This document shows positions 36,738 through 48,271 of a stretch of DNA of 64,000 nucleotides, piece after piece. Under the pieces are notes generated by a model, which saw only the letters and a list, made by a program, of their open reading frames with translations, searched no databases and was not told the DNA's origin. The DNA lies in NCBI GenBank assembly GCA_013397455.1, contig VYZB01000225.1, forward strand, positions 1,039,446 to 1,103,445, given 5' to 3'. The translations under genes were made by a program, and so were the position numbers. Numbering within the stretch: the first letter of the stretch is position 1; the number at the start of each line of letters is the position of its first letter. The DNA comes from Crotophaga sulcirostris. Lineage: Eukaryota > Chordata > Aves > Cuculiformes > Crotophagidae.

Positions 36738-37570
36738 ACCATGTCTTACAGCAGTCAAACGCATTTCAGCTCAGAGACTCCAAAGTTCAAAAAAAAAAAA
36801 AATCCAGCTGGAAGTACTGTGACATCCTTCTCCCCTATCTACCTTCTCTTCAGATGCCATCTGACACATTTTTGTGCTTGCTTTCAGGACAAACATGAAT
36901 CATTCATACATAACAGTGTCACTCAGACTAGCAAAGCATCTCTGGCTCAGCTTGCCCTGTAGCCTTTTTATGAGGCTGTCTATCACTTCACATAGTTGGC
37001 AATGATGTGTGGACTACCACAGATCTGTTTCTGATCACATCTTCCAGTTATACTGCAGATGAGAACTCCTAATATGGGGCTATCAGCAGACAAATTGCTT
37101 AAGCCTAACAATACCACATGAAGCAGTGTAAACAACTGGAATCTGCTCAATTTAAGCAACTCACAGTGCTTGCATTGTGTGCCTAAAAACAACGACTGGA
37201 AGAAGAATCTTTCTAGATTTTTAAGCTGGTCTGTTGCCAAAGCAGAACGGGAAAGAACACAAAAAAAGGGAATGTTTTAATGCATCCACTGACACCACTT
37301 CAAACTGGAGCAGGATCACAGAAAACTCCAGTACTTGGAAAAATCAAACGCTTTTCCCTTGAAATTCTCCATGTGAAGTAGTTTTGGGAAGATGGGGAGG
37401 ACTGAGAACAAACAGTAAACAGAAAAACATGTTGCTTCTCAGAGTCTGGGTTTACTGGTGCATCCAAATGAAAGTGGAGCTGGAAAACTAGTCATGGTAC
37501 AAACATTACCTTTTCTCTAGATACCACTGCTAAGAGGAGCAGAGGGGGCTGCACTGCAGACTGGTAGTTC
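36738..37570. other. Unannotated sequence, no gene seen
   Basis: Apart from the A tract at 36789-36802 nothing is recognisable. Open frames are short. Confidence 0.5.
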
Positions 37571-37612
37571 TACCTTCAGCACTGACACTTCCACCTTCAG
37601 CACTGGCACTCC
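37571..37612. repeat. Two-copy 21-bp tandem repeat
   Basis: Two adjacent 21-base units share accttcagcactg and differ at a few positions (taccttcagcactgacactt then caccttcagcactggcactc). Since 21 is divisible by 3 a coding frame would be kept, but no convincing frame surrounds it. Confidence 0.8.
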
Positions 37613-38918
37613 CTGGTCATAGTATTTTTGAAGATTAAATGTGTAGAATTCTCTTTTTTTTTTTTAATTCTGTCCCTACTCATCTCAAAACATGGGCACG
37701 AAAATCTGCCTCACTCTCAGATGACAAGCTATGGAGTTTCATCCTCTCTCTTCAGTGCAAATTATTTCGGAGAGCACTGGAGGTAGAAGAAGTCACCTGC
37801 ATGGTACTAACACAAACCTCATTTGATGCAAGCTGGCCATGATATTGGGACTTGTCTTTCATCACAAAGCCCTTATTTGTGTATTGTCTCTCCATGTGTT
37901 GTTCATTTCTCTGCTAGAGACGAAGGAGAAACTGAAGGTGTGGGTGGAGAGGACTATTCCACACCTACCTGTGCAGGGGAGAACTGGAGGTTGAAATACT
38001 TCCAAGTCCTCCTTAATTGTTAGGAATCACAGGTTGTGAACACACCTGCAATGCATGTTTTTACTTTTGTAAAATTTAGGAAGTCTTGTGGATGTATTTA
38101 TCAATGGGGCAGTTCCTTGCTGATGGATTACACACACAATTTTCATACAGCAAACATGAAGAGAAAACATGTTGAGGCCAAGAGAAGGAAATGGACCAAT
38201 GCGTTCTTTGAAATTTCATCCACCAGATCATGAATCCAGAAGAGGAAAATTTCCATAAAATATGAACTTTGGCATTTGAAATTAAACAAAGTGAAGTCAG
38301 AACACAAAAGACTGCAGGACTCACAGAAATAAATAGGTTGCTTGATGAATCAATTCATTGTTTACTTTTTGGGAATCTTTTCACCACTGAGAATTTTGGC
38401 CCTGAACAAAATTAAGCAGGAAATTGAAATTTCATTGCATAGAGAATTGGGGATTCCATCAATTATATCATTCCCTTTCAGAGTACAATTTATTTTCTTT
38501 CATATGGAAAACTTTTGCTTTGATAGAAATTAAAAGTTGTGTTTCACTCATGGCTGTCCTCTAATTCAAAGTAATATATGATGTAGTATTGATTTTTAAA
38601 AACAAACGACATGATTTCAAAAGCAAATAATGTATCTGTGGTTTTTTTCAAGTATGGAGTTAACTTAGGAAGTTTCAACATTATTGGAACTTTTTCATCA
38701 CTTTTTTGAAATGTTATTTCCCCAAAAGCAACATGAGCTCACAAACTGCTTTTTTATTATTATTTTAGTGCTACTGCATTTTACTGATGGGGGAAAAAAA
38801 CCCTTCTCCATCAACGTTTTTTTCCAGTGAATATTACCCCTGAGTCAAGTAAGAGCGTGTCTGAAAATCTTTCAGATGGAAGATTTATTATGTATCATTG
38901 GGGAAAAAAAAAGCTACT
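37613..38918. other. Unannotated A+T-rich sequence, no gene seen
   Basis: No supportable gene or confident repeat. Several T and A runs of 8-11 bases. Confidence 0.5.
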
Positions 38919-38985
38919 CAGGGCCAAATTCTGATACAAGCTGGTCTGTGCAAATATACTCAGCTCCAGCCAGTGAAAATGAGGC
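38919..38985 (+). mobile_element. Ancient amniote MITE-like repeat fragment
   Basis: cagggccaaattctgataca followed by agctggtctgtgcaaatata and ctcagctccagccagtgaaaatgagg resembles the recurrent reptile/bird repeat with the terminus gggccaaattctgatctcag and an inner 'acactggtgtaaatctggag' block. The terminal 15 bases are well preserved and the rest is diverged. An open frame at 38876-39145 runs through it and is not evidence of a gene. Confidence 0.45.
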
Positions 38986-41900
38986 CTTTTCAATGTACTT
39001 TGTGATCCTAAAAAAGAGAGGTACCCACAAAAAAGGGCCAAAAATGTTAATGTGTGTATGTGCATGTGTACACACATATGTGTATGAACACAGCTGCTCT
39101 GTTACTGCTCCTGGCTCTCAAGAAAAGCTTTCTAGGTTGTTTTAGAAATATATATATTCAACGTGATGGCCCATAGCTGTATTTTTTTCAGGTGTTTTTA
39201 CTGGTTTCCACTTCTTTAATGTTATTTTTAAAACAGGTTTGGTTTTTTTTATCTCGTGTGAGAGAATTTTATAATCCCATGACCAAATATATTTACTATA
39301 TTTTGTTACTAATGAGCAAGACCACATTTACCAAGAAATCAGCGCAGCTTGCCGGTCACTAAGAGCTTCCCCACAGGACTATTACTCGATGTTAAAAAAA
39401 ATACTAATTTTACAGAAGCACAACAATTTGTGGATTATAGAAGTGCCTAAACCAGCAAAAGGGTTAAGGAAGTTGTGGTAGAAGTAAAACAGCATTTTTC
39501 TAGAGTACAATTGATTATCCTTACTACAACAGCTTTTATTTTTAGGAAGATGGTAAACAGAAAGACGTCTGTGTTGCCAAGCTTCAGAAACCCACTAAGC
39601 CCAAAGGTTGTCTGAGAATGTGAGTCTGATAATATGGCTTTACAGACAAAAAACATCGTGATGCATATCAAAATATTGCAAAGGGGTAACTGCTCTGCCA
39701 GAATGAAAGCCAGCCCTAACAGATGTGAAGCTCAACAAGCTGGGGTGATTCAGTCCATTTCTATAAACAAGACACAATGCAAAGAGGTTGCATAATTAAC
39801 CCACTGCCCTAATAAACAGTATTTAATATGCCATCTATCAAAAATTAAACTGCTGTCAAAAGCAGCATTTTTATTTCTCATTTTAATTTTGTTCAAAGCA
39901 AATGAAGTCCTGTCTGTGGTATTGCCCTAGGCAATGACATTAACTGTTCCAAATGAGAGTTTTTGTGGCCTGATTTACAATGTTATGGGATGTCCAACAT
40001 TATATTGCTGTTTGAGTGACCTGGATACAATTGATAAACACCCAGCACTCATCTGGAGTGGGGAGTAACAATAACTTAACGCTCTCCTTGGACCACCTGG
40101 ATCCTGTCAAGTGCAGACATAAATCAAAGCAACCTTCACATGACGAAGGCTTGTCCAGGCTTGGACTAGGTCAGATCCACTCCTTTGAGCAAATTAAAAC
40201 TAAACTGTAAATAGTTATGGTATGGTTACACGCTTTGTAGTAGCTCCTAGAGTAATTTCTCCATGCAAGCAGAGGAAGTCACAGTCCAGAAGAGTTAAAC
40301 TTCTCTTCTTTCCTGTGATTTGGATTCATTTGCCCCTGCATCCAAATTCCTTGGACAAGTTTGGCCTTGAGCACAGGTTTGGTCTGCACTTCAGATGTAA
40401 TATTGATACTACCACAGAGGACAAACAATTTGCCCATTTTCATAACACAGACTAGTGGCAAAGGTAAAGACAGGACTTAGGGCTCCAGAGGAGTCAGTTA
40501 TTCACCTCTGCCCTAGACTCCAATGCCAACAACAGTGTTACCAGTTAGACAGGTCTGAGTTTTTCAGGTAAGACTGAGTCAAACTGACAGGAAGATTTCT
40601 GCAGGTGGTGGAACTTCAAAATAGCACTTCTCTATGTGGAGGAAAGCTTCTTGTTCAGGAACCACTTGACAGTTACTCAATTTTTTGTCCTCCTTAACCT
40701 ATCCAACATAGACTGTAAATAGTCATGCGACATATATATATTTAATTTAATGTAGTAAATATTTATTCTTCTAGAGGTCCAGAGCTGAGCAGCACTGGAT
40801 AATTGAAGTTATTCCTGTACATACTGGCAGTCTTTGCCCAACCCTAAGCTACCACATGTTTACTTCAGTTTTGACATGCAAGACCACCCTTCCTTATTTA
40901 TCCCTGTTGTGGCCATCATGTGAGTGGAGAATGCCAATCACTCTAAAGTGTGCAAGTCTTGTGGTAGGGCTGTGTCATGGTGACAGCTGTCCTCTGCAGT
41001 CAAGGAAAAGATTCTCTATAGGTGGTCTCTAAAAAAGGTTGATTTTGTGGTAGGTGGAAGTATGTTTGGCATTTTTTATATTCAAATGGACAGAATTGTA
41101 GTTGTATTTGTGTATAAAAAAGGCAAAGTGAAAGGTAGGAGTGACAGGTAAAACTACTGAAAACAAAGAAGACATAATTGCCTATTAGTACATTTCCTCT
41201 TTTCAATGTTGGTGGAAAGGCTAAGAAATATCTGTAAAAATTGTAAACAAATCCATTCCCTGCTGTGGAACTCTACTTTGGTTTTTTTTATTAGCTCCTA
41301 TGCAGTTCTTATCACCAGAATATAAACCATTTCACTTCTGAAACATCATAAAATCACTGCCATTAAAGCCCTGGTGATTAAAGCTTGTTTGAAATGGAAT
41401 GGCCACAGTGTTTGCAAGCCGCATGAGAAAATTTCTAAAGCCATTTCTTACACAGAGCTTTGATCAGAAACTCTTTCCAGATATGGGCAGCTGATATTTT
41501 ATAGAGACAATCTCAAGGCAATCTTAATTCATGTAACATGGATTTACTTAGGAGATCATAGCTCAAAATAGGCTTTGATGGCAATAGCTTATCTCCTCAA
41601 ATCTGATAAACTCTGAGGACAGATGTATTGCTACAATTAACATAAAGTATATACTGCAGAAAGCAAGGAGGAGAATAACTAGGCTAAGAAAACAGGCACT
41701 CCTTAATACCACCTCTGTCGCACTGAACACTTCTTAGCCAGCCTCCACACTAATTGTAGGACTCATGAGTAAGTTCCAAGGAAAGAAATGTATACTAGGA
41801 GGCTCCCCACCATGCCTGACTTCTTTCCAGAGATGCCTAATGAACATCTGTCACCAGTCTCTTCCCTCAGCTCTTCCCAGGGAAGAAAGCTCTGCTGTAG

Positions 41901-42183
41901 TCTTGTGTTTTATGAGGCCAGAGGCAAACTTGAGTCATTAGATTGGATTTCTAAATCATTGGTTCAGTGTGATTTTGCTATGTATTTATATTTGAAAAGT
42001 CCGGAAGAAGAAATCGAGGGCACCTGTGATGAGAGTGTGTTCCTGTAGAGAGGTTCATCCCACGCTTTCAGACCATCCTGAAGAAACCTCACTGCTGTCC
42101 TGCAGAGAGAGGTCTGGTAGAGAAAGTCTGCCATGACGTGTATATATTTCATATATTGAGTATCCCAGGCTATTGGTCTAGGG
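38986..42183. other. Unannotated sequence, no gene seen
   Basis: About 3.2 kb without a supportable gene. A TG/CA-rich stretch lies at 39051-39086 (tgtgtgtatgtgcatgtgta). The segment 39785-39925 is A+T-rich, evenly complex and holds small inverted repeats (attgcc...ggcaat). I regard it as a conserved-noncoding candidate only. Confidence 0.45.
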
Positions 42184-42333
42184 TTTGGACTCAACGGGAA
42201 GGTGAAGGAAAAGTGAATTTGGGAACTGCTCTATTTGGACTCAAGGGGAAGGTGAAGGAAAAGTGAATTTGGGAACTGCTCTATTTGGACTCAAGGGGAA
42301 GGTGAAGGAAAAGTGAATTTGGGAACTGCTCTA
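42184..42333. repeat. Minisatellite, three tandem copies of a 50-bp unit
   Basis: Copies at 42184-42233, 42234-42283 and 42284-42333. Each starts tttggactcaaggggaaggt and ends actgctcta. The first copy differs from the others by one base (tcaacggg versus tcaagggg), and copies two and three are identical. The flanks are not repetitive. A 50-base period would shift any reading frame. Near identity points to a recent expansion, and copy number may vary between individuals. Confidence 0.97.
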
Positions 42334-45300
42334 AGACCATAACACCAATCTTACCAACGCAGAGTAGTGCAAGGAAGGCAGTTCTGTCTGTTGCCTATAG
42401 GACAGCGTGAAACACTACCTGAAAGTCAAATGCTAATGTCTTCTCTAACACCAAAATTCTTTAAAAACTCTTCTTAGAGCATTCAGTAATGGTCAGAAAT
42501 TGCCTCTTGGAGCTATGCCTCAAAACCACATAAACACAATCAAACCACAAGTTACCACTTTGTCTGGCTAGCTTGACAAATATAACATGAGGGTGAAAAG
42601 CAAAACATTTCCAAGTGACCAGCTGAAGGTTGCTTGTGCCACATCATGTCACTGGGAAGGTCACAGCAGGAGAAGAGGTGCTGCTTCTCATGTGTTTTTC
42701 TCATGACCCAACAAAATAGGTGTTATTTGCAAGCGTCTACTCAAAGAACAAAGGTAGGAGAAGGGAACATGAAATAACATGGTAATTCCATATTACAATA
42801 GTACAATCTTCTGATTATTTTTCAGAAAAAAAAGAAAAAAAAAACAGGAAAAGTTAAAATTTCCTATGAAATGCAAGTCCTGAGTGGTTTTTCTCTGATA
42901 GCATCAGAATATTCTATTGCAAAGAATTGTCTCAACATGCCTGCAATATTCACAGGGTTATAATACTTCACTTCCATGGAATTGCTTAGAGTTTCATAAA
43001 AACACAAATTCAACATGAATTTTTGAGTGAAAATGCAATCTTTTGTTTTCCCAAAATGATGGTTTTCAGTACCTTCCCCCTGAAAAAAAAAAAGAAAAAT
43101 CGGTTTGGTCATAGCTTTCCTTAAGGGAATAAATATACTCTATTGGAAAATTTCCACAATCTCAAGACTATTTCCAGTTAAGCCTATGCAGAGAAGTTTT
43201 GCAAGTGCTTACATGTTTGCAGGAGCCGCGTCATGGACATATCATTACAGTTCCAAGTTGTTTAATCTTTTGTCTAAATATAAATAGATGAGTGAATATC
43301 AGTAATTTCCTCTGTCCCTCTAGCTGTAGGGAGTTTATCTGTGCAAGGGAAGGCTTTAGGATTAAGGCCAGTCGTTGGGGCTGTTTCCAGGCTATCTGTT
43401 CAGGAAGGCTCATGAGCTGTTCGAAGATAACACCCTGTTAATATTTGGCGTGATCAGCCACCCCACGTCAAAACACAGCACTGATTTAAAGGAACAACAG
43501 CTCAGCTGTTCTGTGCCTCGCTGCTTCTGGTGCAAAATGGGAATTTTCCCAGGAGGCTGAACTCATTAAAAGGACTTATTTTCTTCCATTTGGCTGCTTG
43601 GGCCAACCTTCCATTTCTTTCATTCCCTGTTGATTTGGGACCTACCTGTGAGCAGAAAACACCTTTCCTCCGTTGACCTGAGTAGCTTAGTAAAAATAGA
43701 AGCTGTGGCTGGCTTTCGTCAGAGCAGATCTCCTGGAGTTTCACACCAGTTTACAAGAGCTTTTGATCCTCTTGGCCATGATCACTGCTCTTATCCTTTC
43801 CCGTAAGTGTTATCAATTATTTTCTTTTCATCAGAAATGTCTTCTTTTTCTCCCTCTTGATCTCTGATGGGTCACTCGCCTACCAAATATTCAGTAAAAT
43901 TGTACATTCACCCTGAGGAATTTGGATCCACATTTCTTCCCAGTCTCCCCACTCTCCTTATATGACCCCAGTTTCTGCTTTCCCTGTCCAAGTCCTATAG
44001 CTGAAAAACACTTCATCACAGTGGCTAGTTGACATAACCAGATAAAGACGACAACTCATAAGGAAAACTTGGAAGGGAAGTCCTAAATTTTGGATTGCAC
44101 TACACAGGGAGTTAAACATTATCAAAATAAAATGCACCCCTTCAAAAAAAAAATAATTCCTATGGGATCTCGTTACCCCCATAAGGATTAAAACCTGTGC
44201 TTAAGCCGGACACCTCTCTTGCTTGGCAATGCCATAATTTAGAATTTTGCTGCTACAGCTATTTGCAGTTGTTAGACTGAAAAATACATTCATCTCTGCA
44301 ATCTCATTCGGTCACCTAGCATTGTGGAGACGCAGGTGAACCACTATAAATAACTGAGCCTTTTCATGTCAGCTGGTACAAATACCAGCCACTTTGAACA
44401 ATCTGACCTTTCTTGGGGATTCTGACCAATCTACAGTGGAAGACAGGTAATATCTTCCAGGATTTTCCATGGTTAAGGTGTGTATAAAAACTGGTGGCAG
44501 TTCGTGTGCACTCAAATGCTTTCTGTCTTGTTTAATCTGGCGGTGACACTTTGTTCTGTGGTTAAAAAATGAAAGTAACATCCCAGTTAATGATTTTTGA
44601 TGAAAACTCATTATTCTCACAGCTATTTTTAAACATTATGGAGGGCGAATCAATCTAACACACCTACAAGACTAATATTTTAATAAACTAACAGCGACAG
44701 TGGTCTAAAGCCATGATATTTTTCCTTTGAACTCTTGTTTTTAAATGAAACCCTGTGAGGTTACCTTGGCATTCCTTTGCATGAAGAAAGCTAAATCTAG
44801 AAAACAAATTGCTCTCGGTGTCTCCTGAAGTTCATCTTCAGCTTTTAATGTAAAGTAAAATAGAAAACGGCTTCAGCTTCCTAATTAGCAAAAGCTGATG
44901 AAGGTTGTTTCTGTAGAAGGTATTAAATGGTTATGAGGTTTCCCCTTCTTCCACAAACACCTGTTAAATGGAATGTGATAATGCCTCTCTCTTACTGAAA
45001 CCTTATGGGAAAAGTCAGAGGGATGTACGCTTGATCAAGAGATATCAATTTTATGCTTACTGCTATAGTTCATTCTGGAATATAGGAAAATCTTGCCTCT
45101 GTGAGAAACTGAAGATATTGACCCTGTTCTTAGTCATTGTAATCAGAAAGCTAACGAGAAAAGGTTATAAAATGCGAAAAATAATCTATAGTGCAACTTG
45201 TTTCCTAGCTTTGCTAGGAGCTATACGGAAATTACAAGAGGATTTTTTATGTCTGACATCTCCCCATTCATTCACCTGAGGTTCACCCAGCTGCCCCATT

Positions 45301-48159
45301 TATAGGAAGCATAGCAAAATCATCATAGTCTTCATCCACTGAGAGAAGGTAATCCCTAGAAAAAAATTAGATTCTTCACAGAGTGAGGCACTGCCTGACA
45401 GGAGCAAGAGTGGCTGCGTCTAGCTCACCAGATTTGTTAGGTCTCTTAAGCCACTTCGCAATCCCTCATGACCGTGGTGTGTCTCAACTATAGATATTCC
45501 ATTCAAGATAGCAAATTTCCAAAATATAGAGAGAGTAGAAAAATATACTGGTCTGAAATACATTTTAGACTTTTACCATGCCCTTTCTTGGGGTTTGCTT
45601 TCTTCCATTTTGCCCTTCTGTAGCTTGTCCACAAGTTCCCTGTTGATAAAGTTAGTTGAGAAGTTAAGCACCTAACAGAAGATGCTCAAGAGCCCAGACA
45701 CAGGTCCCCGTTCTGTAGGATCAATATATCTGGCTTGGGACTGCAAGGTGAATTCTCTATCATGGCTTTATATCACCTCTTAAGGTGCCTGAAAGTAAGA
45801 AAAGCAGTGTGAGGGTGCAAAGAGTATTTACCTACTTGCTGTTACAGAGTAGAGCTGGAGATACTGAAATTATTGTCATGTTATGGAAGCATTTGCAAAA
45901 ACATCGTCTTCAATTTCTTCAGACAAGCAGACACTGATGTGACATTTGAGAAACCCTTAAGTGGCCTAAAAATGCAGTAGATTTGAATGAAATCAGTGAG
46001 AAAAGGTGAGGAAGGACCAAAGGGAAGGAATACAACCCACCTGCATTGCTTTCCTTGCTCCCCAGAATGAGCAGGCAAGTTCCCCTACAGCTTCTGGGAA
46101 AAACTCACAGAAAGCCTCATCTTCCCACTGTGCTGGGCAGTCCACAGCCAACACAGACAACGTAGCCACTTATTTCCTAGCCAGGGTCTTCCCATTGAAG
46201 CTGAACTTGTGCATAGCCACGCGTTGTGCTTCAGCAAGTGGCTGTGTTTTTATGTTTGCCCCTTCACAGATTGAATTTTCAGATACATTTCTCAGGGACT
46301 GTGCTGTCACTGCAGCTCAAGCCAGGAGCTGCAGCAAGGAGCACAGAGTGACCCTGTGACAGATATTGGTGGTGCTCACTATTAAAGGCAGCCCTCAGAA
46401 AAGGAGAGAGTTACTGAATGTCAATTAAAATGCTTCAGTGACTTAAGTGGGCAAGTTCCATGCACTGTTTTGTAATGCTACACCCCTCCATCTCCAGTTA
46501 GCAGCACTGCTCTTACAGCAGCCCCTAGTAGGTGCATTTATGCAACAACATTGACAGTGACCTTAGGAAGAGATCATTAAACTATTCTTCTGCTTGAAAT
46601 TTGTAACACTATCTGCTTCCTCTGAGGGAGAAGATGAGACAAGGAGGGGAGAGAAGGAACAGCTCACTGACCACTGGGAATCTGAAATTACATTGTTAGC
46701 CTTGATTCTTCTTGGTGCACATCCCAGGAGAAAAGTGAGAGAAAAAGTTAAAAAAAATCAGATGTGATACCTGCAGAGGGTAAGAGTTTCCTAGTGTCTA
46801 ACAGCAGAGGCAGAGGGATCTTGCTCCTTGATGGGGTGGACAGCACTCTGTAGACTGGATCTGGGTGCAAGCAATGCTCCTCCACTGCCACTGCCAAGGA
46901 GGACAACAGGGTCCTTGTCCTCACCAGGGCCATTGTTGTCCCAGGGCTCTGTGGACCACCTCACGAGCGCCGTCCCAGCAGCCCATTGCCAGATGCATCA
47001 CCAGCACCCAGCATGCTGAAGTGTGGCTGAAGGCTGGGAGGTGACATCCCAGCAGCCAGCATCACACCAGTGGACGTTTCAGCAGCTGTGCTTAACTTCT
47101 GGGAAAGGATGACTTTTGTCACTTGTCTCATCTCAGACACGCTGCAAAGTTCAGCTGAAAGCTTTTAATGGTCCCTTGATGCTGAGCCTGCAGATACAGA
47201 GTGATAGAGAGAATAATAAACTTTCAAATTATGATCTAACTGCATAACACATCAAATGTGTATCTTAACTGTATCCAGTGGAGCTGAATGGAAACAAACA
47301 CACCATTTCAAACCAGACCACACACAGCAAGATAATGCATATGACTAATTTCGATGACGGATTCCAGATAAATAATGCACCAAGATTAGTAGATGCACAG
47401 TAATATCTCTTCATTCCACCCCTTTAATTAACTTTTCATTGCGACTCCAACTGGAAGTGGCTAATAAAGTGTTTGCTTTTTACTACTCAGATTAAAAGTA
47501 CATCCTGTCCTTACCAAAACAGTGAGAAACTGCAAGAAACTTAGACAACAGCCTGCTTAATGCCATTCAAAATAATGCTGGCATTATAACTCTTAGCTGG
47601 GTGGCAAAGGAAGAAATAACAGGTGTAGATAAGGAGTGGGAAGAGTACAATATTATGGTTGCTGCACGTTGTAAATTGCTATGGGAACCAAACAGTTTTG
47701 TTCTAGATCAGCTTTACCACCTACACAAAAGGGGAATAAGACATAGATAACCCTTCAGCTGAGTTCTGTTCTTCTGATGTCTGGCAATGCTTAAATGAAC
47801 TCCTGAAGGAAGTGTTGAGTAGCGAAAGACGAATGACCTTTCCCATCTGGGAAAGGTCTTAAAATCTTATAGTTGCACTGCCGGTGTTTATCAGAAGAGA
47901 AAGAAGGGAAAATACAGGTGAGGAAGAGAGAAGCTATCCATGCTATCTGAATCCAAAGAGGATGGCAGGATTTAAAAGAGCTAGTGACCTTCAAGAAATT
48001 GATCCTGGTGTTGATGGATCACTATATATAGGACACAGACTAATAGGTCAGCTGTTGCCTCTTCACTGTAGAAGAGCTAAGATTTCCTACTGCTCCAAAG
48101 ACAGAAACATTAAACGGCTTTGAATGAAACAATTCAAACACTTATTACACCATCCTCAG
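42334..48159. other. Unannotated sequence, no gene seen
   Basis: About 5.8 kb without a recognisable gene, RNA or confident mobile element. A G+C-richer patch lies at about 46830-47040. Segment 47380-47480 is A+T-rich and evenly complex (ctttaattaacttttcattg) and could be conserved noncoding DNA. The open frame at 44968-45279 (103 codons, +) has no recognisable domain. Confidence 0.5.
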
Positions 48160-48271
48160 GGATTTTCAAACTATTTTGCAAATAAGGCAAGCAGGTAGGG
48201 CAGATAAGTCTTCCCATCCTGTCATTACTGATGGAAAAACTGATACATGGAGATGTGACATGACTTGTCCC
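48160..48271 (-). mobile_element. MIR-like SINE fragment
   Basis: The + strand reads gattttcaaactattttgca, gcaggtagggcagataagtc, ttcccatcctgtcattactg, atggaaaaactgatacatgg and agatgtgacatgacttgtcc. This follows the reverse complement of MIR (ctatgaggtaggtactatta, ttatccccattttacagatg, aggaaactgaggcacagaga, ggttaagtgacttgccc) in the same order with about the same spacing. The agreement over about 110 bp in order makes this the best of the three MIR-like calls. Confidence 0.65.
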
